From NCBI GenBank assembly GCA_030916795.1, contig JAUPVZ010000035.1:1-12362 (forward strand): a stretch of DNA of 12,362 bases, read 5' to 3'. The translations under genes and the position numbers were made by a program. This document shows, in pieces, positions 6,032 through 12,215 of the stretch (within the stretch, counting starts at the first letter, position 1; every line of letters starts with the position of its first letter). Below the pieces are notes generated by a model that saw only the letters and a program-made list of their open reading frames with translations, had not been told where the DNA came from and made no database searches. Origin of the DNA: Patescibacteria group bacterium (lineage in GTDB: Bacteria; Patescibacteriota; Minisyncoccia; Phycocordibacterales; XYD1-FULL-46-19).

Positions 6032-7822
6032 ATGGCCAAGAAGAAAACTCTTACTAAAGAGGACTATTTAAAGGGTCTCAAGATTATTTTCCATTACCTA
6101 GGTGAGCACCGGCGGACCATGAAAATTTTGATTGGTGTCGCTCTGGTTTTGTCGGTGACCAATCCAGTAATCCCGTATATAACCGGGAAGATGTTAGACA
6201 CAATTTTAACGTCAAAGCATTTTGTGTTGGGGAATATAAATATACACGTGGTTTATGTTTGGCTATTGGCCTGGCTAGCAATTCAACTTATAACTTATAC
6301 CCTCGAACAAGTTCGTAGTTTTCAAACCAGTGTCCTAGATATGACCCTCTATGCTAGGTATGTTTCCAATGGATATAATCATCTATTAAATTTACCCCTC
6401 TCTTTTCATAAAAAGAAAAAGATGGGGCCATTATTGAACTCCATTCAACGTAGCGCCAATGTGCTGTCTGATATTTCGACACGGGTAGTAATAAACCTTG
6501 CTCCCCAATTTTTGAGTATTGTGGTGGCAATATTTATAACAATTACTGTCAACAAACAAATTGCCGGTCTTATGATATGCGGGGTTCTGGCTTATATCTT
6601 AGTATTGATGAGAACCATCGCCCCGGGAACATTAATTCAAAGAAAAATCCAAGCTGGCTGGATGAAAGCTTGGAGAAATGGTCACGACAGCTTAGACAAT
6701 ATCACCGCTGTTAAACAAATGACCGCCGAAGCTTATGAACAAAAGAAAAATATTAAAAATTTTTTGACGAGTGCCTTGGGTAATAATATTTTAATGATGA
6801 GGCTAATGAAGAAAATTGGCTTCTATCAAAAAATGATAATTTTGGTTACTCAGACGACGGTGTTTATTCTGGCTATAATATTGATCCAAAATGAAGAAAT
6901 GACCATTGGTCAGCTGATTGCCATAACGAGCTACACCGGGATGTTGTTTGCCCCATTTATTACCTTAGGTGACTACTGGCGCACGGTGCAAAATGGCTTT
7001 ATTTCGCTAGAAGAATCCGAAAAAACACTTAAAGCCGAGCCAGAAAATTACAAGCCAACCGGTATCGTAACTTTGCCAAAAATTAAGGGTCAGATTTCTT
7101 TTCAGAATGTACACTTTTCTTACGAAACCAAAAGCCCGGTACTCAAAAACATTAATTTTGACATAAAAGCGGGGGAGGTTATTGCATTAGTTGGCAAATC
7201 TGGAGAAGGAAAGAGTACCCTCATTGATCTATTGTCTGGGTATAATTTTGTGCAAAAAGGTAAAGTCATTATCGATGGTGTTGATATTAAAAAACTAGAT
7301 TTGAAATTTCTTCGATCACATATCGGCATCGTGCCCCAGGAAGTAGTTTTGTTTAATGACACCATTGGTACAAATGTTAAATATGGAAACTTTAGTGCAA
7401 CAGAAAAAGAGATGGTTGCGGCGGCCGATAAAGCGCACGCCCTAGAGTTTATTGCCAAATTCCCCAAAAAATGGAAGCAGATTGTGGGCGATCGGGGTGT
7501 AAAATTGTCGGTTGGTCAAAAACAAAGAGTAGCTATTGCCCGCGCTATTTTACGCAATCCAGCCATTTTGGTTTTAGATGAACCCACATCGGCCCTCGAT
7601 GCCGAATCAGAACACTTTATTACCAACTCATTAGAAGAACTAATGCGAGGCCGAACGACCTTTATTATTGCTCACCGTCTTTCCACAGTTAGACGAGCTG
7701 ATAAAATTTTTGTTTTCCAAGGGGGTGAAATTGTCGAAACCGGTAAGCATGATGAGTTACTTGAAAAAGAAAATGGCGTCTACCGCCACCTCTACGAGCT
7801 TCAGATTGGGTTGCACCAGTAG
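6032..7822 (+). CDS. ABC exporter half-transporter (membrane domain fused to ATPase, MsbA/multidrug type)
   Basis: 596 residues with one six-helix exporter membrane domain followed by one ATPase domain, so it probably works as a dimer in the cytoplasmic membrane. Likely helices are near residues 30-50, 73-93, 155-173, 177-195, 264-285 and 292-312. The ATPase has Walker A 'GKSGEGKST' (388-396), the Q-loop Gln at 436, signature 'LSVGQ' (492-496; canonical LSGGQ, so one Gly is Val), Walker B 'ILVLDEP' (512-518), D-loop 'SALD' and the switch His548 in 'IIAHRLST'. All catalytic residues are present. The substrate (lipid, peptide or drug) cannot be deduced. The start has no SD; a weak TAATAA at 6016-6021 lies 10 bases upstream. 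It sits between two tRNA synthetase genes, which gives no functional hint. Confidence 0.92.
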   Translation: MAKKKTLTKEDYLKGLKIIFHYLGEHRRTMKILIGVALVLSVTNPVIPYITGKMLDTILTSKHFVLGNINIHVVYVWLLAWLAIQLITYTLEQVRSFQTSVLDMTLYARYVSNGYNHLLNLPLSFHKKKKMGPLLNSIQRSANVLSDISTRVVINLAPQFLSIVVAIFITITVNKQIAGLMICGVLAYILVLMRTIAPGTLIQRKIQAGWMKAWRNGHDSLDNITAVKQMTAEAYEQKKNIKNFLTSALGNNILMMRLMKKIGFYQKMIILVTQTTVFILAIILIQNEEMTIGQLIAITSYTGMLFAPFITLGDYWRTVQNGFISLEESEKTLKAEPENYKPTGIVTLPKIKGQISFQNVHFSYETKSPVLKNINFDIKAGEVIALVGKSGEGKSTLIDLLSGYNFVQKGKVIIDGVDIKKLDLKFLRSHIGIVPQEVVLFNDTIGTNVKYGNFSATEKEMVAAADKAHALEFIAKFPKKWKQIVGDRGVKLSVGQKQRVAIARAILRNPAILVLDEPTSALDAESEHFITNSLEELMRGRTTFIIAHRLSTVRRADKIFVFQGGEIVETGKHDELLEKENGVYRHLYELQIGLHQ

Positions 7823-7852
7823 TTTGCAGGGATAGATAACCTTTGCTAGACT
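7823..7852 (+). promoter_or_regulatory. aspS promoter with extended -10 (leaderless type)
   Basis: TTTGCA at 7823-7828, an 18-base spacer and TAGACT at 7847-7852, the latter preceded by TGC as an extended -10. The box ends 7 bases before the aspS ATG, so the message would begin at or next to the start codon. The -35 begins directly after the ABC gene stop. Confidence 0.5.
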
Positions 7853-7859
7853 CATATTT

Positions 7860-9176
7860 ATGGAACGTACACTAATCGCCAATTTAGGCCAAAAAATAGG
7901 GGAGGAAGTACTCATTAAAGGGTGGGTGGATGTTCGGCGGGACCAAGGAAAAATGGTCTTTCTAGATTTTCGTGATCGCAGTGGCAAAGTGCAAGGAGTA
8001 GTACTGCCCAATAGCCCAGCTATGGATAGAGCAAAAGAACTGCGCACAGAATTTGTGGTAGCTATTACTGGTAACGTCAACAAACGCCCAGAAAAAAATA
8101 TAAAAGAAGGAGTTCTAAATGGCGATATTGAATTGGAAATAATTGGTATTGATATTTTAGCCGAAGCGGAAACCTTACCCTTTGATATGTCGGCTGATGG
8201 TTTTAACCTAGACCTCGTGACCGAACTCGAGCACCGCGCGCTGTCACTCCGCCACCCAAAACTGCAGGCCATCTTTAAAGTCCAAGCTGTCATCATAGAT
8301 TCCTTCCGTGAGTTTATGAAATCTCAAGACTTTTTCGAATTCCAAGCACCATCAATTGTGCCCGCTACCGCCGAAGGTGGCGCCGAAGTTTTCAAGATTG
8401 AATATTTCGACAAAAAAGCCTACCTCAGCCAGTCACCCCAACTGTACAAGCAGGTGGTGATGACTGCATTTGAACGTGTCTTCTCGGTAAACAAAATATT
8501 CCGCGCCGAACCAAGCGCCACCACTCGCCACCTCACGGAGGTTGTGTCGCTGGACGCCGAGATGGCTTTTATCGATTCCTGGCGCGATGTTCGTGATATG
8601 TCAGAGGCCTGTGTCCGCCACATATTAGAACAAGTAAAAACAAAATGTGCTAAAGAATTAGCTTTTTTGGAGGCTGAATTGCCAGTTATGATTGAAGAAA
8701 CTCCCACACTTTCTCTTACCGAGGCTTTAAAAAAACTAGGAGCGCCTGCCGACAAAGACTTAAACCCGGAACAGGAGCGAAAGCTGTGCGAAATGATAAA
8801 AACTGAAACCGGATCTGACTTTGTTTATGTCTACGGCTATCCCACAAAACAAAAACCTTTTTATGTTTATCCCAACCCTGAAAACCCCGAATTCAACGAA
8901 GGTATGGACCTTCTTTGTCGCGGAGTTGAGTGGCTATCTGGCGGCCGACGGGTTAATGACTTTAAACAGCTAATGACTCACGTAAAAGAGTGGGGGATGG
9001 ACCCAGATAAAATCTCAATGTTTCTCGAGGCCTTTCGCTACGGGGCTCCACCCGAAGGTGGCTTTGCCTTCGGCGCCGAGCGTATGACCATGCAAATTTT
9101 GGGTCTAAAAAATGTCCGCGAAGCATGTATGTTCCCGCGCGATCTAAACCGAATAGACGGATTACTGTCCCAATAG
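7860..9176 (+). CDS. aspS: Aspartyl-tRNA synthetase, short archaeal-type (possibly non-discriminating)
   Basis: Class II synthetase that attaches Asp to tRNA-Asp, and perhaps to tRNA-Asn. At 438 residues it lacks the large GAD insertion of the ~590-residue bacterial AspRS and follows the archaeal/eukaryotic layout. An amino-terminal OB-fold reads the anticodon ('IKGWVDVRRDQGKMVFLDFRD', starting near residue 19). Then come 'LSQSPQLYKQVVM', motif 2 'FRAEPSATTRHL' (214-225) with 'SLDAEMAFID', and motif 3 'GGFAFGAERM' with the ATP-binding Arg at 408. The ending 'FPRDLNRIDG' (425 onward) has the FPRD that separates AspRS from AsnRS. Enzymes of this type often supply Asp-tRNA-Asn to GatCAB; whether this one does depends on whether the genome has asnS and gatCAB. 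It has its own promoter, and an RNA gene follows. Confidence 0.93.
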   Translation: MERTLIANLGQKIGEEVLIKGWVDVRRDQGKMVFLDFRDRSGKVQGVVLPNSPAMDRAKELRTEFVVAITGNVNKRPEKNIKEGVLNGDIELEIIGIDILAEAETLPFDMSADGFNLDLVTELEHRALSLRHPKLQAIFKVQAVIIDSFREFMKSQDFFEFQAPSIVPATAEGGAEVFKIEYFDKKAYLSQSPQLYKQVVMTAFERVFSVNKIFRAEPSATTRHLTEVVSLDAEMAFIDSWRDVRDMSEACVRHILEQVKTKCAKELAFLEAELPVMIEETPTLSLTEALKKLGAPADKDLNPEQERKLCEMIKTETGSDFVYVYGYPTKQKPFYVYPNPENPEFNEGMDLLCRGVEWLSGGRRVNDFKQLMTHVKEWGMDPDKISMFLEAFRYGAPPEGGFAFGAERMTMQILGLKNVREACMFPRDLNRIDGLLSQ

Positions 9177-9225
9177 CCTTATATTTCAACACCTTTCTCT
9201 CACGAGGATTGGCCTTGTGGTAAAC
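9177..9225 (+). other. Short aspS 3' flank without a recognised feature
   Basis: No terminator, ORF or repeat is evident between the aspS stop and the RNA gene promoter. The remainder of the 314-base gap is accounted for by the small RNA, its promoter and terminator, and the scpA -10 box. Confidence 0.5.
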
Positions 9226-9253
9226 TTGACAATATATTTGTATCTGCTATAAT
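9226..9253 (+). promoter_or_regulatory. Consensus promoter of the intergenic RNA gene
   Basis: Perfect TTGACA at 9226-9231 and perfect TATAAT at 9248-9253 with a 16-base spacer. It is the best promoter in the window. It lies 49 bases after aspS and over 200 bases before scpA, with no ORF starting near the expected start point around 9260. Confidence 0.8.
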
Positions 9254-9259
9254 ATTAGG

Positions 9260-9463
9260 TAGGTGCTCATTCCTGCCTTGGGACCGTGGCCGAGAGCGGT
9301 GGGTAGAGTAGGACCTCCAAGCCTACCTTTACTCCAAACGTTCCTGTGCCGACCGTAATCGCCTCGGTCCCAAGCAGCTGTCTCATAGGGGGCTATCATA
9401 TTTTCATCTGCCCCCGTTTTACTCCAGAGGCCGACACACCCGTGTTGGCCTCCTTTTTGTTTT
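9260..9463 (+). ncRNA. Predicted structured small RNA (~200 nt), unknown family
   Basis: A near-consensus promoter at one end, an intrinsic terminator at the other, no plausible ORF and strong self-pairing together indicate an RNA gene. The core is a rod. CTTGGGACCG at 9277-9286 pairs perfectly with CGGTCCCAAG at 9365-9374, extended outward past a bulged C by CTG/CAG (9273-9275 with 9375-9377). Inward, GGC/GCC (9288-9290, 9361-9363) follow a T-T mismatch. After a 6x5 internal loop come CGGT/ACCG (9297-9300, 9352-9355) and GGTA/TGCC (9302-9305, 9347-9350). At the tip GAGTA/TACTC competes with GTAGG/CCTAC. GGTAGG at 9258-9263 could also pair with CCTACC at 9322-9327. A separate GGGGGC/GCCCCC hairpin (9388-9393, 9410-9415) comes before the terminator. 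The size recalls 6S RNA, but the ends do not pair and I recognise no family motif. Confidence 0.65.
9427..9463 (+). terminator. Strong intrinsic terminator of the small RNA
   Basis: GAGGCCGACAC at 9427-9437 pairs over 11 positions (one G-U) with GTGTTGGCCTC at 9442-9452 around an ACCC loop. The tail CTTTTTGTTTT follows. It separates the RNA gene from scpA, whose -10 box starts 14 bases further on. Confidence 0.9.
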
Positions 9464-9476
9464 AGGGGAAAAAAGT

Positions 9477-9482
9477 TACAAT
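9477..9482 (+). promoter_or_regulatory. scpA -10 box (leaderless type)
   Basis: TACAAT at 9477-9482 ends 8 bases before the scpA ATG. There is no SD. The -35 region would fall in the T-rich tail of the preceding terminator. Confidence 0.5.
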
Positions 9483-9490
9483 ATACAGAT

Positions 9491-10219
9491 ATGACAGCGT
9501 CTTTTGCTCTAAAGCTAAACGATTTTGAAGGTCCGCTCGACCTCCTGTTGCAACTTATCGAAAAAAGGAAATTACATATTAGTAAGGTCAATATCGCCGC
9601 TGTTACCGACGATTATATTGCTTATCTCTCACAATTTGAGCATCTGCCTAAACACGAAACGGCCGATTTTTTGGTGGTGGCTTCAACTTTAATGTTGATA
9701 AAATCTTCTTCACTTTTGCCGAACCTAAACCTAACCACTGAAGAAGAAACCGATGCGGCCGAGCTAGAACGTCGATTAAAATTGTATCAATATATCCAAG
9801 AGGTAGCCCAGAAAATTAAAAACATTTATGGCCAAAACCCTTTGTATTTTCGTGAGCCCAACAAAAATATTGTGCCCATATTTGTCCCCACCCCAGAGAT
9901 AACCAAGCCGAACCTGCTATCAGCTATTAGACTGGTTCTACAATCACTACCTTCACCCGAAATTATTCCCCAAATTATTGTAAAAAAAGTGCGGAGCTTG
10001 CAAGAAACGATTGACGATCTTTCAACCAGAATCCAACGCGCTATCTCTATGAAATTTAGTGACTTTGCCCCGAAAGATAAAGCCGAGAGAGTAAATGTAA
10101 TTATTAGTTTTCTGGGTATGCTGGAGCTGGTCAAACAGGGGATAATCGATGTCGAGCAACACGACCATTATGCTGATATAAATATGCAAACCACGACACC
10201 TGGAATACCAAGGTATTAA
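9491..10219 (+). CDS. scpA: ScpA, kleisin subunit of the SMC-ScpAB condensin
   Basis: It bridges the heads of the SMC dimer and with ScpB forms the ring that compacts and segregates the chromosome on the nucleoid. The 242 residues are the usual length. The family signature opens the protein: 'FEGPLDLLLQLIEKRKLHISKVNIAAVTDDYIAYL' (from residue 13). 'ETADFLVVASTLMLIKSSSLLP' then completes the helical SMC-neck-binding domain. A linker with 'EEETDAAELERRLKLYQYIQEVAQ' follows. The winged-helix end, which binds the SMC cap, includes 'AERVNVIISFLGMLELVKQGIIDVEQ'. scpB is not adjacent: a minus-strand gene lies between. Confidence 0.95.
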   Translation: MTASFALKLNDFEGPLDLLLQLIEKRKLHISKVNIAAVTDDYIAYLSQFEHLPKHETADFLVVASTLMLIKSSSLLPNLNLTTEEETDAAELERRLKLYQYIQEVAQKIKNIYGQNPLYFREPNKNIVPIFVPTPEITKPNLLSAIRLVLQSLPSPEIIPQIIVKKVRSLQETIDDLSTRIQRAISMKFSDFAPKDKAERVNVIISFLGMLELVKQGIIDVEQHDHYADINMQTTTPGIPRY

Positions 10220-10222
10220 AAA

Positions 10223-10253
10223 TACGTCGCGGGCCGGTACGGCCCGCGACGTA
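10223..10253 (-). terminator. Intrinsic terminator of the minus-strand lipoprotein gene
   Basis: A 14-bp perfect GC-rich stem (outer part TACGTCGCGGGCC) with a GTA loop. Read on the minus strand it is followed by TATTTTTAA, the expected U-tract. On the plus strand there is no T-run after the stem, so it serves mainly the lipoprotein gene, though it may also protect the scpA 3' end. Confidence 0.8.
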
Positions 10254-10255
10254 GG

Positions 10256-10288
10256 AAGGAGAGAAAGTAATCATTCCTTTTTCTCCTT
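10256..10288 (-). other. Second inverted repeat overlapping the end of the lipoprotein gene
   Basis: AAGGAGAGAAA at 10256-10266 pairs over 11 positions (one G-T) with TTTTTCTCCTT at 10278-10288, leaving an 11-base loop. It includes the last codons and the stop of the minus-strand gene and lies next to its terminator. The purine-rich arm resembles an SD site on the plus strand, but no start codon follows it. Confidence 0.4.
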
Positions 10289-10618
10289 TGGGATACAGTC
10301 GGTGACAATATGATAAACCACGTCGCCTCCGACCTGTTCAGCAACCTCGAGTTTGACTCGGTCACCGAAGCTTAGGTTTGCACCAACGGGCATGTCCACC
10401 GTCACGAGACGGGTGATGGCCCGCTCTCCACCATCAAACACGACCACACAGACCCCTGTCTGGGCGCCTTTGAAGGCGGTGGGTTTGGTAGTAACCACAC
10501 CTTCGGTCATCACCACCCTAAACCCCACCTCAAGCGGGGTGTTAGGGGTTTCGTTTGGGGAAATAGTGGCACAGCCACAAACCACAATCATTGCGACACC
10601 GACAAAGAACCTGTTCAT
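10271..10618 (-). CDS. Small predicted lipoprotein, unknown function
   Basis: 115 residues, and I do not recognise a family. The start 'MNRFFVGVAMIVVCGCA' is a short signal peptide with a plausible lipobox V-C-G-C, making Cys16 the lipidated residue. The mature part of about 100 residues is rich in beta-prone Val/Thr stretches ('VGFRVVMTEGVVTTKP', 'GVCVVVFDGG', 'LSFGDRVKLEVAEQVGG') and may be a small beta-barrel or OB-like fold; this is inference. It has its own promoter, a weak SD-like AAAGGG before the ATG and its own terminator, so it is a complete one-gene cassette. It is the only minus-strand gene and is GC-rich: 34 of 60 bases are G/C at 10321-10380 and 37 of 60 at 10381-10440, against 20 of 60 at 9781-9840 in scpA. 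It may have been acquired by transfer. Confidence 0.75.
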   Translation of the reverse strand: MNRFFVGVAMIVVCGCATISPNETPNTPLEVGFRVVMTEGVVTTKPTAFKGAQTGVCVVVFDGGERAITRLVTVDMPVGANLSFGDRVKLEVAEQVGGDVVYHIVTDCIPKEKKE

Positions 10619-10648
10619 TTTTTCCCTTTCTTGTTGAAAACCCGCCTT

Positions 10649-10677
10649 TTTTTATCATATTTAGACCAGTGTGTCAA
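10649..10677 (-). promoter_or_regulatory. Promoter of the minus-strand lipoprotein gene
   Basis: On the minus strand, TTGACA (10677-10672), a 17-base spacer and TAAAAA (10654-10649). It leaves a leader of about 25 bases containing AAAGGG before the ATG, unlike the leaderless plus-strand genes. It is back to back with the scpB promoter. Confidence 0.5.
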
Positions 10678-10699
10678 TATCAATTTAACCCCCACGGCG

Positions 10700-10728
10700 T
10701 TGGCGAATATGGATTTTGACGGTATAAT
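10700..10728 (+). promoter_or_regulatory. scpB promoter (leaderless type)
   Basis: TTGGCG at 10700-10705, a 17-base spacer and perfect TATAAT at 10723-10728. The box ends 9 bases before the scpB ATG and there is no SD. Confidence 0.65.
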
Positions 10729-10737
10729 ATAGCCAAT

Positions 10738-11286
10738 ATGAATCTTGCATGCCAGCTGGAGGCGGTGCTTTTTTATAGGTCTGAGCCAATACCCTTGGCG
10801 ACCTTGGCAAAAATTTTGGCTGTAAGCGATGAGGAGATTAGGACAGCGGCCCAAACCTTGGGCAAAAGCTTGGCTGGTCGGGGAGTCTCTCTGGTTGAAA
10901 ACAATGATACCTATTGCTTGGCCACAGCCAGCGAGGCCAGTGATTTAATTGAAAAAATAACCAAAGAAGAACTGGCTCGGGATATTGGTAAAGCTGGGCT
11001 AGAAACCCTAGCTATTGTACTTTATGAAGGGTCAGTCAGCCGGGCCGAGATAGATTATATTCGGGGAGTTAATTCCAGTTTTATTTTGCGCCACCTTTTG
11101 GTGAGGGGACTAGTCTTGCGCGAAAACCACCCAACCGACCAAAGAAGCTTTATATATAAACCGTCAATTGAATTACTTGCCCTACTGGGTGTAGAAAATT
11201 CTAGCCAATTGCCAGAGTTTACGGAAATAGAAGAAAAAATAAAAAATTTTATGCTCAAGCCAGAAACTGAAGCCAAAAATGAATAA
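10738..11286 (+). CDS. scpB: ScpB, winged-helix subunit of the SMC-ScpAB condensin
   Basis: It dimerises and binds the middle of ScpA, regulating the SMC ring. The 182 residues are normal. Two winged-helix domains are visible: 'LACQLEAVLFYRSEPIPLATLAKIL' (residues 3-27), where the family has 'ieAlLFasgePls...La', and 'LETLAIVLYEGSVSRAEIDYIRGVNSS' (about 84-110), the 'LaIIAYkQPItRaeIe.iRGv.s' signature. 'LVRGLVLRE' follows. The usual Gln-Pro of the second signature is replaced by Glu-Gly. Its last 8 bases overlap the next gene, so the two are probably translated from one message. Confidence 0.93.
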   Translation: MNLACQLEAVLFYRSEPIPLATLAKILAVSDEEIRTAAQTLGKSLAGRGVSLVENNDTYCLATASEASDLIEKITKEELARDIGKAGLETLAIVLYEGSVSRAEIDYIRGVNSSFILRHLLVRGLVLRENHPTDQRSFIYKPSIELLALLGVENSSQLPEFTEIEEKIKNFMLKPETEAKNE

Positions 11287-12205
11287 CCAATTTCGCCACC
11301 CAAAAGCTATTACCCGACTTATTATCGCCACCACGAGCGCTTTTTTGTTGTTATTAATAATAATTTTTGCTTACCCGGCTTGGCAAAAGCATAATATTGA
11401 ACTAGAAAAACAAGCTTTGGCCCAAGTGACCCCGCCACCCAAAATTTTTCCCTCTGTTATGGTGGAAGCCAAGTCAGCGATAGTGATGGAGGCCAATACT
11501 GGCAAAATAATTTATAACAAAAATGGTAATGACAAATTGCCACTAGCTTCAATCACCAAATTGATGACCGCCTATACCGCAAGCCAAGTACTCGGCGGGA
11601 ATGACGCCGTAAAAATTTCAGCCTCAGCTTTGTCTGGGGGAAGTAATGCGGGGTTGTTGGTAGAAGATATTTGGTCTGTTAATAATCTGATTGACTATAT
11701 GTTGACCACATCGGCCAATGGTGCTGCTTCGGCCCTAGCTGAGACGGCCAATGCTCGGGGTTTCAATTTTGTCACTTTAATGAATGATAATGCTTCAAAA
11801 ATCGGTCTCACGACCACTCAATATATAAACGAGACTGGGCTTGATTTGGGATATAATTATGGCGGTTCGTATGGCTCAGCTCATGATACCGCCAAACTAA
11901 TGCGGTATATTATAAAAAATAAACCCCAGCTTCTCCAAACCACAGTGCGACCATCGATTCTCACTTCTTCCACCTCGGGCCTAGTCTATGCGGGCAACAA
12001 TACCAATGATATTGTGGGCAAAATTCCTGGGCTGATCGCCTCCAAGACTGGCTACACCGACAGCGCTGGGGGCAATCTGGTGGTAGCTCTAGACGCCGGA
12101 CTGGCCCAGCCGGTTATTGTGGTGGTCCTTGGTTCTAGCAAAGACGGTCGTTTTACCGATGTTTTAGCCCTGGCTAAAGCGACAGTGACTTATTATTCAG
12201 AATAA
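11279..12205 (+). CDS. D-alanyl-D-alanine carboxypeptidase (penicillin-binding protein, S11 family), membrane anchored
   Basis: It removes the terminal D-Ala from peptidoglycan pentapeptides outside the membrane. The protein has 308 residues. A single hydrophobic segment near the start ('LIIATTSAFLLLLIIIFAYP', about 13-32) probably stays as an uncleaved anchor. The S11 motifs are all present: S-I-T-K with nucleophile Ser91 and Lys94, S-A-N at 145-147, and K-T-G at 256-258 followed by 'YTDSAGGNLV'. 'AIVMEANTGKIIYNKN' precedes the nucleophile as in DacA enzymes. It lacks the long carboxy-terminal beta domain and amphipathic anchor of PBP5, so it is a minimal form. The start overlaps scpB by 8 bases, and mraY follows after 10 bases, which links it to cell-wall synthesis. 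Confidence 0.92.
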   Translation: MNNQFRHPKAITRLIIATTSAFLLLLIIIFAYPAWQKHNIELEKQALAQVTPPPKIFPSVMVEAKSAIVMEANTGKIIYNKNGNDKLPLASITKLMTAYTASQVLGGNDAVKISASALSGGSNAGLLVEDIWSVNNLIDYMLTTSANGAASALAETANARGFNFVTLMNDNASKIGLTTTQYINETGLDLGYNYGGSYGSAHDTAKLMRYIIKNKPQLLQTTVRPSILTSSTSGLVYAGNNTNDIVGKIPGLIASKTGYTDSAGGNLVVALDAGLAQPVIVVVLGSSKDGRFTDVLALAKATVTYYSE

Positions 12206-12206
12206 T
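12201..12206 (+). promoter_or_regulatory. Possible mraY -10 box (leaderless type)
   Basis: AATAAT at 12201-12206 overlaps the stop of the carboxypeptidase gene and ends 9 bases before the mraY ATG. No good -35 is seen; mraY may equally be read from the upstream message. Confidence 0.3.
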
Positions 12207-12215
12207 TTTAGTACC

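Noticed and set aside
9280..9372. A genuine class II tRNA gene (Ser/Leu or Gly) in the aspS-scpA gap
   Set aside because: The acceptor-like stem and TGGCCGAG are present, but there is no T-arm with a TTCGANT loop, the anticodon loop would be 9 or 19 bases, and no CCA follows. It has a terminator far downstream instead.
9260..9463. T-box or riboswitch leader of scpA
   Set aside because: There is no T-box sequence before the terminator, no known aptamer motif, and scpA has its own -10 box after the terminator.
9260..9463. 6S RNA or SRP RNA
   Set aside because: The size suits 6S, but the 5' and 3' ends do not pair into a closing stem. The SRP apical signature (GGAA-type loop with the asymmetric bulge) is absent.
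9247..9591. Minus-strand ORF across the RNA gene and the scpA start
   Set aside because: It runs through the promoter, rod and terminator of the RNA and into scpA, with no recognisable protein features.
10353..10637. Plus-strand ORF opposite the lipoprotein
   Set aside because: The minus-strand frame has a signal peptide, lipobox, promoter and terminator; the plus-strand frame has none of these.
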